Virus record (IMG/VR): IMGVR_UViG_3300035090_000014 | Location: 1-22,408 of that record | Reading direction: 5' to 3' (one strand) | DNA length: 22,408 bases | DNA from: a virus | In this document: piece after piece, positions 15,574 to 22,259 of the stretch | Numbering within the stretch: position 1 is the stretch's first letter | Layout: the number at the start of each line of letters is the position of its first letter | Program-made: the position numbers and the translations under genes | The notes under the pieces: generated by a model | What the model was told of the DNA's origin: nothing | Database searches by the model: none | The model's input: the letters and a program-made list of their open reading frames with translations, nothing else

Positions 15574-17868
15574 TTAGCTTTCTTCGATACTTTTCCCTTC
15601 TTCGGTTTCATCTTCTGATCCTCCGTTTTCTCCTTCATTTTTCCCATTACTTTTTTGGGAATCATTTCTTTGTTTTTCATTGATCATTTCTCCAACAGTT
15701 TTAAAAACATTTGCAGCATGTTTTTGCTGCTCCAAAGCATGTTCGCGTTCACTTTCGATCTTGCTATATGCATGTTTATCGAGGGCGATTGCCCCTTCAA
15801 TCAATGTACGCTGACTTTCAGCTTGTGCTTTATTTGCATTAGCGGCGGCTGCCGTTTGCGCTACTAGGATGTCTGATTCTGATTTGGCTTTCATGGCATC
15901 GGCTTTTTCATGATCCGAACGCATTTGAACAGCAGTTTTCATGACCTCTAACCGGCGCTCGGCTTTTTTATCCATTGCATTCATTTCAGCAATCTTCATT
16001 TTATTGACTTCGGGATTAGTCATCATAGCCATTTGCTTTTGCTCTTGTGCCGCTTGTGCCATTTGTTGTTGCTTTTGTTGCCAGAATTTAGCGAATTTCT
16101 CTTTAAGCAAGGAAATATCTTTGACCTCGATATTATCCAAAATAAGCTGAATACCTTCTGGTGTACCAACAAATTCATTAATGGGCGGGCATATCTTCAT
16201 CAGATTAGTAATGGTATCTAGGAATTGAGTGCGCTGTACTTCAAAAGTAGCGTCCATTTTCACTTCAACTTGCAGATCATCAATCTCATATTCCAGTTTA
16301 TACATTGGGTTTTGAATAGAATCATTCACTCTCATGAAAGTGCGATTTCCTTCTTTGTCCATGACAGGAATAGTACGTGCTGTGGTATAATATTTTGGCA
16401 TCAAGTCTACGAATATCTTTAACACTTGATTCATTGATTCCAAAAAATTGACAATATAAGGACGAATAGCATTATTGCTTTGCGTGGCTCCTGCTTGAAT
16501 AGCAGCCCCGCTCATATTGTTTTGCTGACCTTGCTGAGCATCATAGCTGCCCAGAATAGCTTGGATAGTCTGATCACAAATTTCAAAGAAAGAGATTACC
16601 GCCTGGCTGACTTGTCCACGCCCAATGACTTCCGGCGGATTTAAGGGAGCAGTCTGTGCAGGGTTTTGAGTGAATTGATTATAAACTAAAGCTGCATTGG
16701 TTTTTTGAGGATTTAGCCATGCTTGTTGATATTCTTCTTCTTCAGGCAATGCTTCTTTTGGAATTAAGACATCCGTCATACGCATATTTTCAATTTCATT
16801 CACAATATGCTGTAAGCAAACATTCTTCGATTTCTGCATATCCATTGCATAGAAATGGAAAGGAATACACATTTGTATGCCATCTTTCATCCAAATGGAA
16901 TTGCCATCAAAGAAAACACCCGGCAAAAATCGATAGTCTGTTTCTTCTTCTTCTAAGATTTCACTAGCAATAAATTTATAGTTATAGATGGTCGTTTGTT
17001 TCCGTTTAGCTTTCTTAATAATTTGCGGCGGTGCAATCATTGAGCCTTCTACTTCTAACTGAGATACATATTCTTTATATTCTTCACGGGTCCAGGTTTT
17101 CTGCTGATCAGGATGCATGGGATCAGTGGTTAGGTAGAGCATCTTATATTTATATTTCTTTTCATAAAAATCGCATACCATGACAATTTTTTGCTTGGTT
17201 TTTCCATAGCCCTTTGAATAAAACCATGAGAAACCATTGCTAGGGGCTGCACTAAAAGAACTATCTTTGATTTCAATGCCATATTCGTCTTCAACTTCTT
17301 CTTTAGGTTTGGGGTAAAGTTCAAAGTAATATTTTCCGTCACCTTTATGCTTTTCACGAGCCAATACGTCAAAACCAGCTAAGGTATTATCGCGTACCGT
17401 TTCAAATTCCAACATTTGATCAAAGATTTTATCATTTAGATATTTGGTTTTGACTTTGGCAATAGCGAATGATCCCGATAACATATCACTGAATACTTTG
17501 CATTGTTTACTTTTTGTGCTATCCATAATATAACGCATGTGGTTTTCAACCACTTCCGTTTGCGGCGCAAGCTGAGGATCGCCCGCAGCGGGTTGGACGC
17601 TGGGCGCAGGGGTATTTTTAGAGAATTCACCTACTTGATGTGCATGATAAGCATTAATCACATTGGCCTGTACAATAGGACGTTCTAATTCAGTCAGGAC
17701 TGCTGATTCAGAACGATTGAGATTAGAGGCGAAAAGAAAATCTTGAGCTTGACGATATCGGTCATTATTAGGTCTAAACCAATCCATCCAGTCTTCTACC
17801 GCCCGAGTTAAATAGGTTAACCTGGATTCTTTGGTGTTCTCTTCTATATATTGATCAATATCGCTCAA
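15574..17868 (-). CDS. Portal protein, P22 gp1 family
   Basis: 764 residues (P22 portal is 725). The N-terminal helices contain AVEDWMDWFRPNNDRYRQAQ near residue 23, then LERPIVQANVINAYHAHQVG, the usual portal opening. Later blocks match P22-type portals: DYRFLPGVFFDGNSIWM, LQHIVNEIENMRM, then GSYDAQQGQQNNMSGAAIQ and IRPYIVNFLESMNQVLKIF. The C-terminal 150 residues are a long Gln/Ala/Met/Lys helix (FWQQKQQQMAQAAQEQKQMA) equivalent to the P22 barrel, ending in a disordered acidic tail. It forms the dodecameric DNA channel at one vertex. The start codon is TTG at 17868 in a TTGA overlap with the terminase stop. No ATG occurs before residue 28 and the ribosome site is weak, so translation is likely coupled to the terminase. 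Confidence 0.9.
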   Translation of the reverse strand: MSDIDQYIEENTKESRLTYLTRAVEDWMDWFRPNNDRYRQAQDFLFASNLNRSESAVLTELERPIVQANVINAYHAHQVGEFSKNTPAPSVQPAAGDPQLAPQTEVVENHMRYIMDSTKSKQCKVFSDMLSGSFAIAKVKTKYLNDKIFDQMLEFETVRDNTLAGFDVLAREKHKGDGKYYFELYPKPKEEVEDEYGIEIKDSSFSAAPSNGFSWFYSKGYGKTKQKIVMVCDFYEKKYKYKMLYLTTDPMHPDQQKTWTREEYKEYVSQLEVEGSMIAPPQIIKKAKRKQTTIYNYKFIASEILEEEETDYRFLPGVFFDGNSIWMKDGIQMCIPFHFYAMDMQKSKNVCLQHIVNEIENMRMTDVLIPKEALPEEEEYQQAWLNPQKTNAALVYNQFTQNPAQTAPLNPPEVIGRGQVSQAVISFFEICDQTIQAILGSYDAQQGQQNNMSGAAIQAGATQSNNAIRPYIVNFLESMNQVLKIFVDLMPKYYTTARTIPVMDKEGNRTFMRVNDSIQNPMYKLEYEIDDLQVEVKMDATFEVQRTQFLDTITNLMKICPPINEFVGTPEGIQLILDNIEVKDISLLKEKFAKFWQQKQQQMAQAAQEQKQMAMMTNPEVNKMKIAEMNAMDKKAERRLEVMKTAVQMRSDHEKADAMKAKSESDILVAQTAAAANANKAQAESQRTLIEGAIALDKHAYSKIESEREHALEQQKHAANVFKTVGEMINEKQRNDSQKSNGKNEGENGGSEDETEEGKSIEES

Positions 17869-19502
17869 TTTCTTGCTCGCTTAGGAATGGCCTTATAGCC
17901 CTTCGGCACTTGAGATTTAACCAATTGAGAATTGACAAAAGTCAATACAAAATCGGACATTAACCCCATGTTTGCGGCATCCCGCATGGTATCCGCCAAG
18001 TCATCGCGTATATGTGTATCATTTGCAGTAATTTTTGTCAAGTGATTTATGCATAATTCATTTCCATTTGAATCAACTATACCATTCATAATAGTAATGC
18101 GGCCAGTATGCACATAACTTTGACATGCCAGAAAGCCTTCAATTTTATTAGCACGGTGCATCGCTTGCTTAATTTCTTCTTTTAAACCTTTATCAATCGC
18201 GTATTTTCCAGCTATCCGATGGGGAATCGTGTCAATGACCTGAATACCGGGTAACTTCTGTAAGACGGAAAGCAATGTCGTGCCCGTAGATTTTTTCTCA
18301 ATCCCCACTAATTTAGGTTCTACGTGGAACTTTGAGCATTGATAATAGAATTGCATGAACTCATGCTCTAAGTCAGCAGGTTCCACCCATATTTCCCAGG
18401 CGTCCAGCCACACTAAAGCCGTAACACTAGTTTCTTTATTATTTTCTTTAAGCTTATAAAGCCCCCAAAAGCTAAAAGCAGTCGCATCATTGTAGGTTTT
18501 AGAAGTTTCAGCAGTATCTACGGTAATAAAGGTAGAAATAATATTATCTGGAATTGTATCCAATATTCTAATTTTATCGCGTTTAAAGATACCACCACCG
18601 GCTGGCTGAGGGTCTTGTTGATATTGAGCCGAATAGACATATTCATTGATTTCTTTTAATTTCAGCAATTCCTCTTTGGTATGCTTGCTGGGATCAAGCG
18701 CATTACCTGCTGCATCAAGCGCAGGGATAATGAGTCGTTTCCATTGATGCGTATCAAACTTGCCACTCATTAACATGCCGGCTAAATCGCCTTCGTGCAA
18801 TCTTTGACCAATAAAGATAATAGGAGTTTTACGATTGTTTAATCGACTCCGAATCGTCTTATGGAAGTTTTCATTTTGACGATCACGAATAGTATCGCTA
18901 TGCACTTCATTGGGTTTATGAAAGTCATCAATAAAAATGCATCCACCAAATTCATCAGTATGAGACAATCCTGCATGTTTGGAAGTGATAGAGCCTTCTG
19001 AACCATCGGCATATACCATTCCTTTCATATTAGTAATAAAGAATTCTTTACCTCTCGTATGCTGAGAAAGTTCGACACCAAAGATTTGCTGAAATTGCGG
19101 AGATTCAACAATGCATCGCACTTTGGTCGATTGAGTAATAGCGACGCCTGATTGATAGGAAATATATATGAAACGGCTGCGAGGATAGAAGCCAAGTCCA
19201 TAGGCGGTCAACAAAACAGCCCAAGTTGTTTTGCCGTAACTGGGAGGAATATTGACAATCAACCTATCTATTTCATGATGAACGACCTGCATAGCCGTAT
19301 CAGCCAAGATCAATTGATGAGGCTGACGACACATCGGAGTGGAAATTGTGAATTCTTGGTTTTCAAGAATAGGAAAGAAATACTTTTCAAACTCTATGAA
19401 ATTTCGTAAATCTTCTTTATGGGGAAGTTTTTCTCGGGCTGTATAATTAATAGCCTGTATTTTATTTTCTATCCGAGCAATTCTATTGGCATGTCCGCGC
19501 AT
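17865..19502 (-). CDS. Terminase large subunit (packaging ATPase-nuclease)
   Basis: 545 residues from ATG 19502; a TTG at 19538 would add 12 residues, but neither start has a clear ribosome site. The ATPase domain shows a Walker A variant NIPPSYGKTTW (residues about 84-94), Walker B CIFIDDF (188-194), and the coupling motif FIGQRLHEGDLAG (about 230-242). The nuclease domain follows with ITVDTAETS (Asp at 329), the second acidic block VGIEKKSTGTTL, and the C-terminal acidic pair in HIRDDLADTMRDA. The protein pumps DNA into the prohead through the portal and cuts concatemers. No small subunit gene is recognised next to it; a rightward gene occupies the place where P22 has gene 3. Confidence 0.92.
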   Translation of the reverse strand: MRGHANRIARIENKIQAINYTAREKLPHKEDLRNFIEFEKYFFPILENQEFTISTPMCRQPHQLILADTAMQVVHHEIDRLIVNIPPSYGKTTWAVLLTAYGLGFYPRSRFIYISYQSGVAITQSTKVRCIVESPQFQQIFGVELSQHTRGKEFFITNMKGMVYADGSEGSITSKHAGLSHTDEFGGCIFIDDFHKPNEVHSDTIRDRQNENFHKTIRSRLNNRKTPIIFIGQRLHEGDLAGMLMSGKFDTHQWKRLIIPALDAAGNALDPSKHTKEELLKLKEINEYVYSAQYQQDPQPAGGGIFKRDKIRILDTIPDNIISTFITVDTAETSKTYNDATAFSFWGLYKLKENNKETSVTALVWLDAWEIWVEPADLEHEFMQFYYQCSKFHVEPKLVGIEKKSTGTTLLSVLQKLPGIQVIDTIPHRIAGKYAIDKGLKEEIKQAMHRANKIEGFLACQSYVHTGRITIMNGIVDSNGNELCINHLTKITANDTHIRDDLADTMRDAANMGLMSDFVLTFVNSQLVKSQVPKGYKAIPKRARN

Positions 19503-19593
19503 TATGTATAAAATACCATATATTATTGAATAAATCAATCAATACTTAGTATATATAATTTTATTTATCAGCTATTCTATTTTCGTTATTTGT

Positions 19594-19612
19594 ATTAAAA
19601 TTAAATTTTAAT
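19594..19612. promoter_or_regulatory. 19-bp near-perfect palindrome, possible operator
   Basis: ATTAAAATT (19594-19602) and AATTTTAAT (19604-19612) are perfect inverted copies around one central base. The site lies 18 nt upstream of the rightward ATG at 19630 and in the divergent gap with the terminase. Low base complexity means it could be chance; an operator controlling either direction is the alternative. Confidence 0.4.
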
Positions 19613-19629
19613 TCATTAGGAGAGCGTTT

Positions 19630-19995
19630 ATGAAAATGCTAGATATTTATTGTTCAAAATGCGGGGCTATTGAATGTGATTGCGCCAATAAAAAAGCTGA
19701 AGAATATGAGAAAAAATTTATTGATGCAATGAATAATGATTTTAATACTGGAGAGGCACTTAATGTGATAGATCATGTAACAAAAGAGCTTAATCAGATT
19801 AAACAAGAAAAAATGAAAAGAGATAAAGACTGGAAGGAATATTGCAAAAATATGACAATTGAAAAAGCTAAGTTAATATATGAAGAATTAAAAGATGCAC
19901 ATAATAATCCTATTATATATAAACATTTGACTCAAGATCATAAATTAGTATTTGAAATGCTTAAAAAATTAGCTGAAAAATTGAAATGGGACTAG
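19630..19995 (+). CDS. CysRS C-terminal-domain-like small protein with Cys cluster
   Basis: 121 residues, the only complete well-supported gene on the plus strand, with an AGGAG site before ATG 19630. The N-terminus has a compact Cys cluster (CSKCGAIECDC: C8, C11, C16, C18) that could bind zinc. Residues about 24-45, EYEKKFIDAMNNDFNTGEAL, closely resemble the start of the cysteinyl-tRNA synthetase C-terminal (DALR_2) domain, usually 'F.eAMdDDfNTp.Al'. The remainder is Lys/Glu-rich helix (VTKELNQIKQEKMKRDKDWK). There is no catalytic Rossmann fold, HIGH or KMSKS motif, so it is not an aminoacylating enzyme. It is more AT-rich than the structural genes and lies opposite to them, like a moron gene. 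Possible roles are RNA/tRNA binding or interference with host CysRS; both are speculative. Confidence 0.8.
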   Translation: MKMLDIYCSKCGAIECDCANKKAEEYEKKFIDAMNNDFNTGEALNVIDHVTKELNQIKQEKMKRDKDWKEYCKNMTIEKAKLIYEELKDAHNNPIIYKHLTQDHKLVFEMLKKLAEKLKWD

Positions 19996-20150
19996 CTATC
20001 AATATTTCTATTAATGATTTCATTAAATGTTTTGATAATTGTATCTAATTCTATCAAAAATTGAGGTTCTCCATGGATAAATTTATAAAGAATTTTATTA
20101 CATTCAATAATAGTCTGAAATTCATGATTAGTAATAGTAATAGTTTTCAT
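19992..20150 (-). CDS. Small hypothetical protein, 52 aa (MKTITITNHEFQ...)
   Basis: A 52-codon frame from ATG 20150 to TAG at 19994-19992. The product is mixed hydrophobic and charged, with one Cys, reading like a compact helical protein (EFQTIIECNKILYKFIHGEP, then FLIELDTIIKTFNEIINR). There is no good ribosome site, but the coding-like composition and the lack of any other gene in this gap argue for it. It follows the ClpP-like gene on the same strand, and its stop shares the CTAG tetranucleotide with the stop of the convergent rightward gene. No family is recognised. Confidence 0.5.
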   Translation of the reverse strand: MKTITITNHEFQTIIECNKILYKFIHGEPQFLIELDTIIKTFNEIINRNIDS

Positions 20151-20193
20151 TTAATATTTTTCACGTTTATGATATATTGAGACATACATTTCC

Positions 20194-20763
20194 TTAAAGT
20201 GGGTTAAAGTTCCTATATAATCTTTCTTTTAAGGAAGCATCATCGGCATGAATATAAATTTCTTGATCGTTCAACAATAATTTAACTTCTCTTTCCGTAA
20301 GAAATGGAAGATAAATATTATTAAAAATAGATTCATGTATTTTGTCTATATTTTTAACATAGTCCTGTAACGATCTGCCATAGCAGGGCTCAACGCCTTT
20401 AGTGTAATTATGAAAGTACATGCAAGTACTTGGCTCCATAATTAAACACTTTCCAGATAAAGCAATAAAAGTAGCCGCACTACCACATTCACCGGAAACT
20501 ATACAGGTAACATTATAGGTTGATTTTTTAATAGCATTTGCAATTTGATTGCCAATGGATGACTTTCCACCTGGCGAGTCAATATAAATAAAAATATTAC
20601 CTTCTGCTAAATTATTTGGATTGCTATGTAATAATTGTAATAAACCAAAATAGTGATCAATTTTAGATAGTTCACCATGGATATAGACTGCATATCCACT
20701 TATTATTGAATATATACTTAATCGCTTATTCTCTTCTATTTGAGCGAAGTCTCTATAACTCAT
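20194..20763 (-). CDS. ClpP-like serine protease
   Basis: 189 residues from ATG 20763, chosen because it forms an ATGA overlap with the upstream stop and has GGAGGT 10 nt before it; a GTG at 20781 would lie inside that site. The ClpP/crotonase fold is clear: IFIYIDSPGGKSSIGNQIA (57-75; ClpP has 'i.iNSPGG.v..g.aI'), the nucleophile block SGECGSAATFIAL with Ser95, CMYFH with His118, and LLLNDQEIYIHADDA with Asp166. The spacings of 23 and 48 are close to those of E. coli ClpP (25 and 49), so the triad looks intact and the length is near mature ClpP. No ATPase partner gene is seen. Possible roles are degrading host or phage regulators with a host Clp ATPase, or processing virion proteins. Confidence 0.88.
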   Translation of the reverse strand: MSYRDFAQIEENKRLSIYSIISGYAVYIHGELSKIDHYFGLLQLLHSNPNNLAEGNIFIYIDSPGGKSSIGNQIANAIKKSTYNVTCIVSGECGSAATFIALSGKCLIMEPSTCMYFHNYTKGVEPCYGRSLQDYVKNIDKIHESIFNNIYLPFLTEREVKLLLNDQEIYIHADDASLKERLYRNFNPL

Positions 20764-21083
20764 ATCTGATTCCACCTCCACTGATATTCTTTCGGTTTAA
20801 ATGCCTCTAAATATTTCATTTGAACTTCTGCCCATTTACCCTCACATAGGGAACAATTCACTTGATGATATCGGTCAATTAATACGCAAAAAAAAGGAGT
20901 ACACTTTTTTTCCGTTTCTTCGACTTTAATTCCTTCTTTTCTTCTCTTATAAACTGCGTTCGCTTCTTTGGCACATATTTTACATCGAATGCGTAATTTT
21001 CTTCTGCCAGTTTGGTTAATCAGGCGAGCTATCGTTTTTCCATGTCTTTTACAGTCGATGAATATTTCATTGGGTAAAAGCAT
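20760..21083 (-). CDS. Zinc-knuckle protein with two metal sites, 107 aa
   Basis: 107 residues, ATG 21083 in a TAATG overlap with the upstream gene. Eight potential ligands form two groups: C11-x2-H14 with C34-x2-C37 (CKRHG and CKIC), and C61-x4-C66 with C77-x2-C80 (CSLC). Between them is a basic stretch (VYKRRKEGIKVEE). The first group repeats the CKxHG...CxxC layout of the 157-residue neighbour, suggesting common ancestry of the N-terminal module. A DNA- or RNA-binding role is likely but not specific. It ends Trp/Lys-rich (YQWRWNQI) and couples to the ClpP-like gene by ATGA. Confidence 0.75.
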   Translation of the reverse strand: MLLPNEIFIDCKRHGKTIARLINQTGRRKLRIRCKICAKEANAVYKRRKEGIKVEETEKKCTPFFCVLIDRYHQVNCSLCEGKWAEVQMKYLEAFKPKEYQWRWNQI

Positions 21084-21292
21084 TATTTTTTATTAGCTTT
21101 TCCCAAAAATGATATTTCATTATTTGCACCAGTCATTTTATTGTACTCAAGCTGCATTTTGACGCTGGATATCATTTTCCCAGCAATATTAGCTTGTGAG
21201 TTAGCTACTGCTGGCGTAATATCTCCGGAAGCGACGCGCTCTAATTGTTCGGCTAAAAAGTTTCGTAGCTTATCTATGGTTTGAATTGACAT
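21083..21292 (-). CDS. Small phage protein of unknown function, 69 aa
   Basis: 69 residues with a good AGGAG site before ATG 21292; its first 23 nt overlap the end of the preceding gene. The layout IDKLRNFLAEQLERVASGDI, then ANSQANIAGKMISSVKMQLE, is one I have seen in small phage proteins from early regions: two helices with a 'G.it...a......a......s......y' pattern. Its function is not known to me. Its size and helical nature leave open a regulator or a small terminase-like DNA-binding role, but no HTH is evident. Confidence 0.75.
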   Translation of the reverse strand: MSIQTIDKLRNFLAEQLERVASGDITPAVANSQANIAGKMISSVKMQLEYNKMTGANNEISFLGKANKK

Positions 21293-21743
21293 TATTTTTC
21301 TCCTTTAGAAAACGTTTTAATTTGATTAATTCTCTATATGTTTCAATAAACATAGGAGAGAAATCTGATTTCTTTAATATTTCTGAATTCTTCATTAATA
21401 AGTTATTAATATATTTATCAGAAATTTCTGATACTTGTTTTTCATTCCATTTCTTATGACTATATGAAATAATTTCTCGGTTATTAATTCGATATTTTTT
21501 TTGATATAATTTTATTGCATCTTTATTTTTCATCCTATATTCTTTTTTTCTTCTTTTTATAGATTCAATATTTTTCATCCTATATTCTTTAATTTTTTGC
21601 ATTAACTTTTGCGTGTTTTCTTCATAATATTTTTTATTATATTCATCACGACATTCTTTACAATAATAATAATAATTTTTATTTAAAAAAACATCTTCAG
21701 TATATCCATGTATTTTACAATTAGCCGATGGTTTATCTTCCAT
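21270..21743 (-). CDS. Zinc-knuckle protein with five 15-residue repeats, 157 aa
   Basis: 157 residues, ATG 21743 with an AGAGA site, overlapping the upstream gene by 11 nt. The N-terminus has a C9-x2-H12 / C28-x2-C31 knuckle (CKIHG, then CKEC). From residue 37 to 111 five 15-residue units follow, each starting K-[KEW]-[YW] and mostly continuing R-x-x-N-x-x-x-I: KKYYEEN (37), KEYRMKN (52), KEYRMKN (67), KKYRINN (82), KKWNEKQ (97). They would make a long, strongly basic helix. Such knuckle-plus-repeat proteins are common in phages, sometimes joined to endonuclease VII-type nucleases, but no nuclease residues are visible here. Nucleic-acid binding is the likely role. Confidence 0.75.
   Translation of the reverse strand: MEDKPSANCKIHGYTEDVFLNKNYYYYCKECRDEYNKKYYEENTQKLMQKIKEYRMKNIESIKRRKKEYRMKNKDAIKLYQKKYRINNREIISYSHKKWNEKQVSEISDKYINNLLMKNSEILKKSDFSPMFIETYRELIKLKRFLKEKNNVNSNHR
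21525..21590 (-). repeat. 21-bp direct repeat, 45-bp period
   Basis: The same 21 nt occurs at 21525-21545 and 21570-21590, exactly 15 codons apart, encoding KEYRMKN twice. DNA identity shows a recent unit duplication or gene conversion within the repeat array of the 157-residue protein. Confidence 0.8.
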
Positions 21744-22044
21744 GAATATTCTCTAATTCATTTATTTTTTGCTTTAATTTCTCTATATTTTTCCATAAAT
21801 CACTTATATTATGATGCAAATTAGCAACATGAAGCTGAATACTATTTCGGCACATTTCATGCAGGTCGTCTAAACCTTGTGCAATATATTCAGTTCTCAT
21901 GTGCAAGCTCATCGGCTTTTCTTTTCCATTCTTATCTTTAATAGGCCGATTAAGAAACTCTCTAACTTTCTGTTGAGAGGCTTCTTGTCTTTGCTTTAAC
22001 TCAGCTTCAAAATCTGCTATTTGCTGGAGAGTAAGTTCTTTCAT
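21733..22044 (-). CDS. Coiled-coil hypothetical protein, 103 aa
   Basis: 103 residues, first gene of the leftward early-type cluster, ATG 22044 with only a distant GGAAAAG as ribosome site. It is Gln/Glu/Lys-rich and helical: an opening helix QQIADFEAELKQRQEAS, a central loop with KDKNGKEKPMS, then heptad-like LHHNISDLWKNIEKLKQKIN near the C-terminus. It has one Cys and no metal cluster. No family is recognised. The minus-strand TATAAT at 22094-22089 might be its -10 box, but no good -35 is found. Confidence 0.7.
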   Translation of the reverse strand: MKELTLQQIADFEAELKQRQEASQQKVREFLNRPIKDKNGKEKPMSLHMRTEYIAQGLDDLHEMCRNSIQLHVANLHHNISDLWKNIEKLKQKINELENIHGR

Positions 22045-22148
22045 TGATTTGTCTTTTCCAAATAAGTAAACTATCCGTACATTACACTATTATATTCATA
22101 ATGTAAATAGTATTTGACATATTTATATTAATTAAATATCATTAGTAC
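22045..22148. promoter_or_regulatory. Divergent control region of early-type genes
   Basis: Between the leftward and rightward starts lie a 7-bp inverted repeat (TACATTA 22078-22084 / TAATGTA 22099-22105), a copy of the 12-mer found in the scaffold promoter island (TATTATATTCAT, 22088-22099), and the rightward promoter. A regulator binding here could control both directions. Confidence 0.45.
22114..22142 (+). promoter_or_regulatory. Rightward sigma70 promoter
   Basis: A perfect TTGACA (22114-22119), a 17-nt spacer and TATCAT (22137-22142, five of six bases) make a near-ideal promoter. Transcription would begin at about 22149-22150, at or within the ATG of a 36-codon frame and about 100 nt before the lipoprotein gene. 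Confidence 0.7.
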
Positions 22149-22259
22149 ATGATAAGATATAAGGCATTAAATAAATGGGGTGGGCGATTGCCAAATACGA
22201 TGGTTAATAGTGCGGTTCCATTTATTGGAGTTGGATCGGCAGGCTCAAGAAATGAATAA
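22149..22259 (+). CDS. Possible leaderless 36-codon frame
   Basis: ATG 22149 to TAA 22259 encodes 36 residues beginning MIRYKALNKWGGRLP. It has no ribosome site and starts where the promoter predicts the transcript to begin, so it could be a leaderless peptide whose stop overlaps the lipoprotein start by 8 nt, or simply untranslated leader. Listed at low confidence. Confidence 0.25.
   Translation: MIRYKALNKWGGRLPNTMVNSAVPFIGVGSAGSRNE

Noticed and set aside
19503-19538. TTG start adding 12 residues to the terminase
   Set aside because: It gives a hydrophobic N-terminus unusual for terminases and has no ribosome site; ATG at 19502 is preferred.
20011-20026. TTAATGA-TT-TCATTAA palindrome after the rightward gene as terminator
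   Set aside because: All A/T apart from two G-C pairs, with only a 2-nt loop and no solid T-run; it lies inside the 52-codon gene.
20764-20781. GTG start adding six residues to the ClpP-like protease
   Set aside because: It lies within the GGAGGT ribosome site of the better ATG at 20763, which forms an ATGA overlap.
20904-20910. A AAA AAG slippery heptamer in the zero frame of the 107-residue zinc protein, next to an A7G/CT7 inverted repeat
   Set aside because: A -1 shift would reach a stop after about nine codons, the stem is A/T only, and such A-runs are common in this AT-rich DNA.
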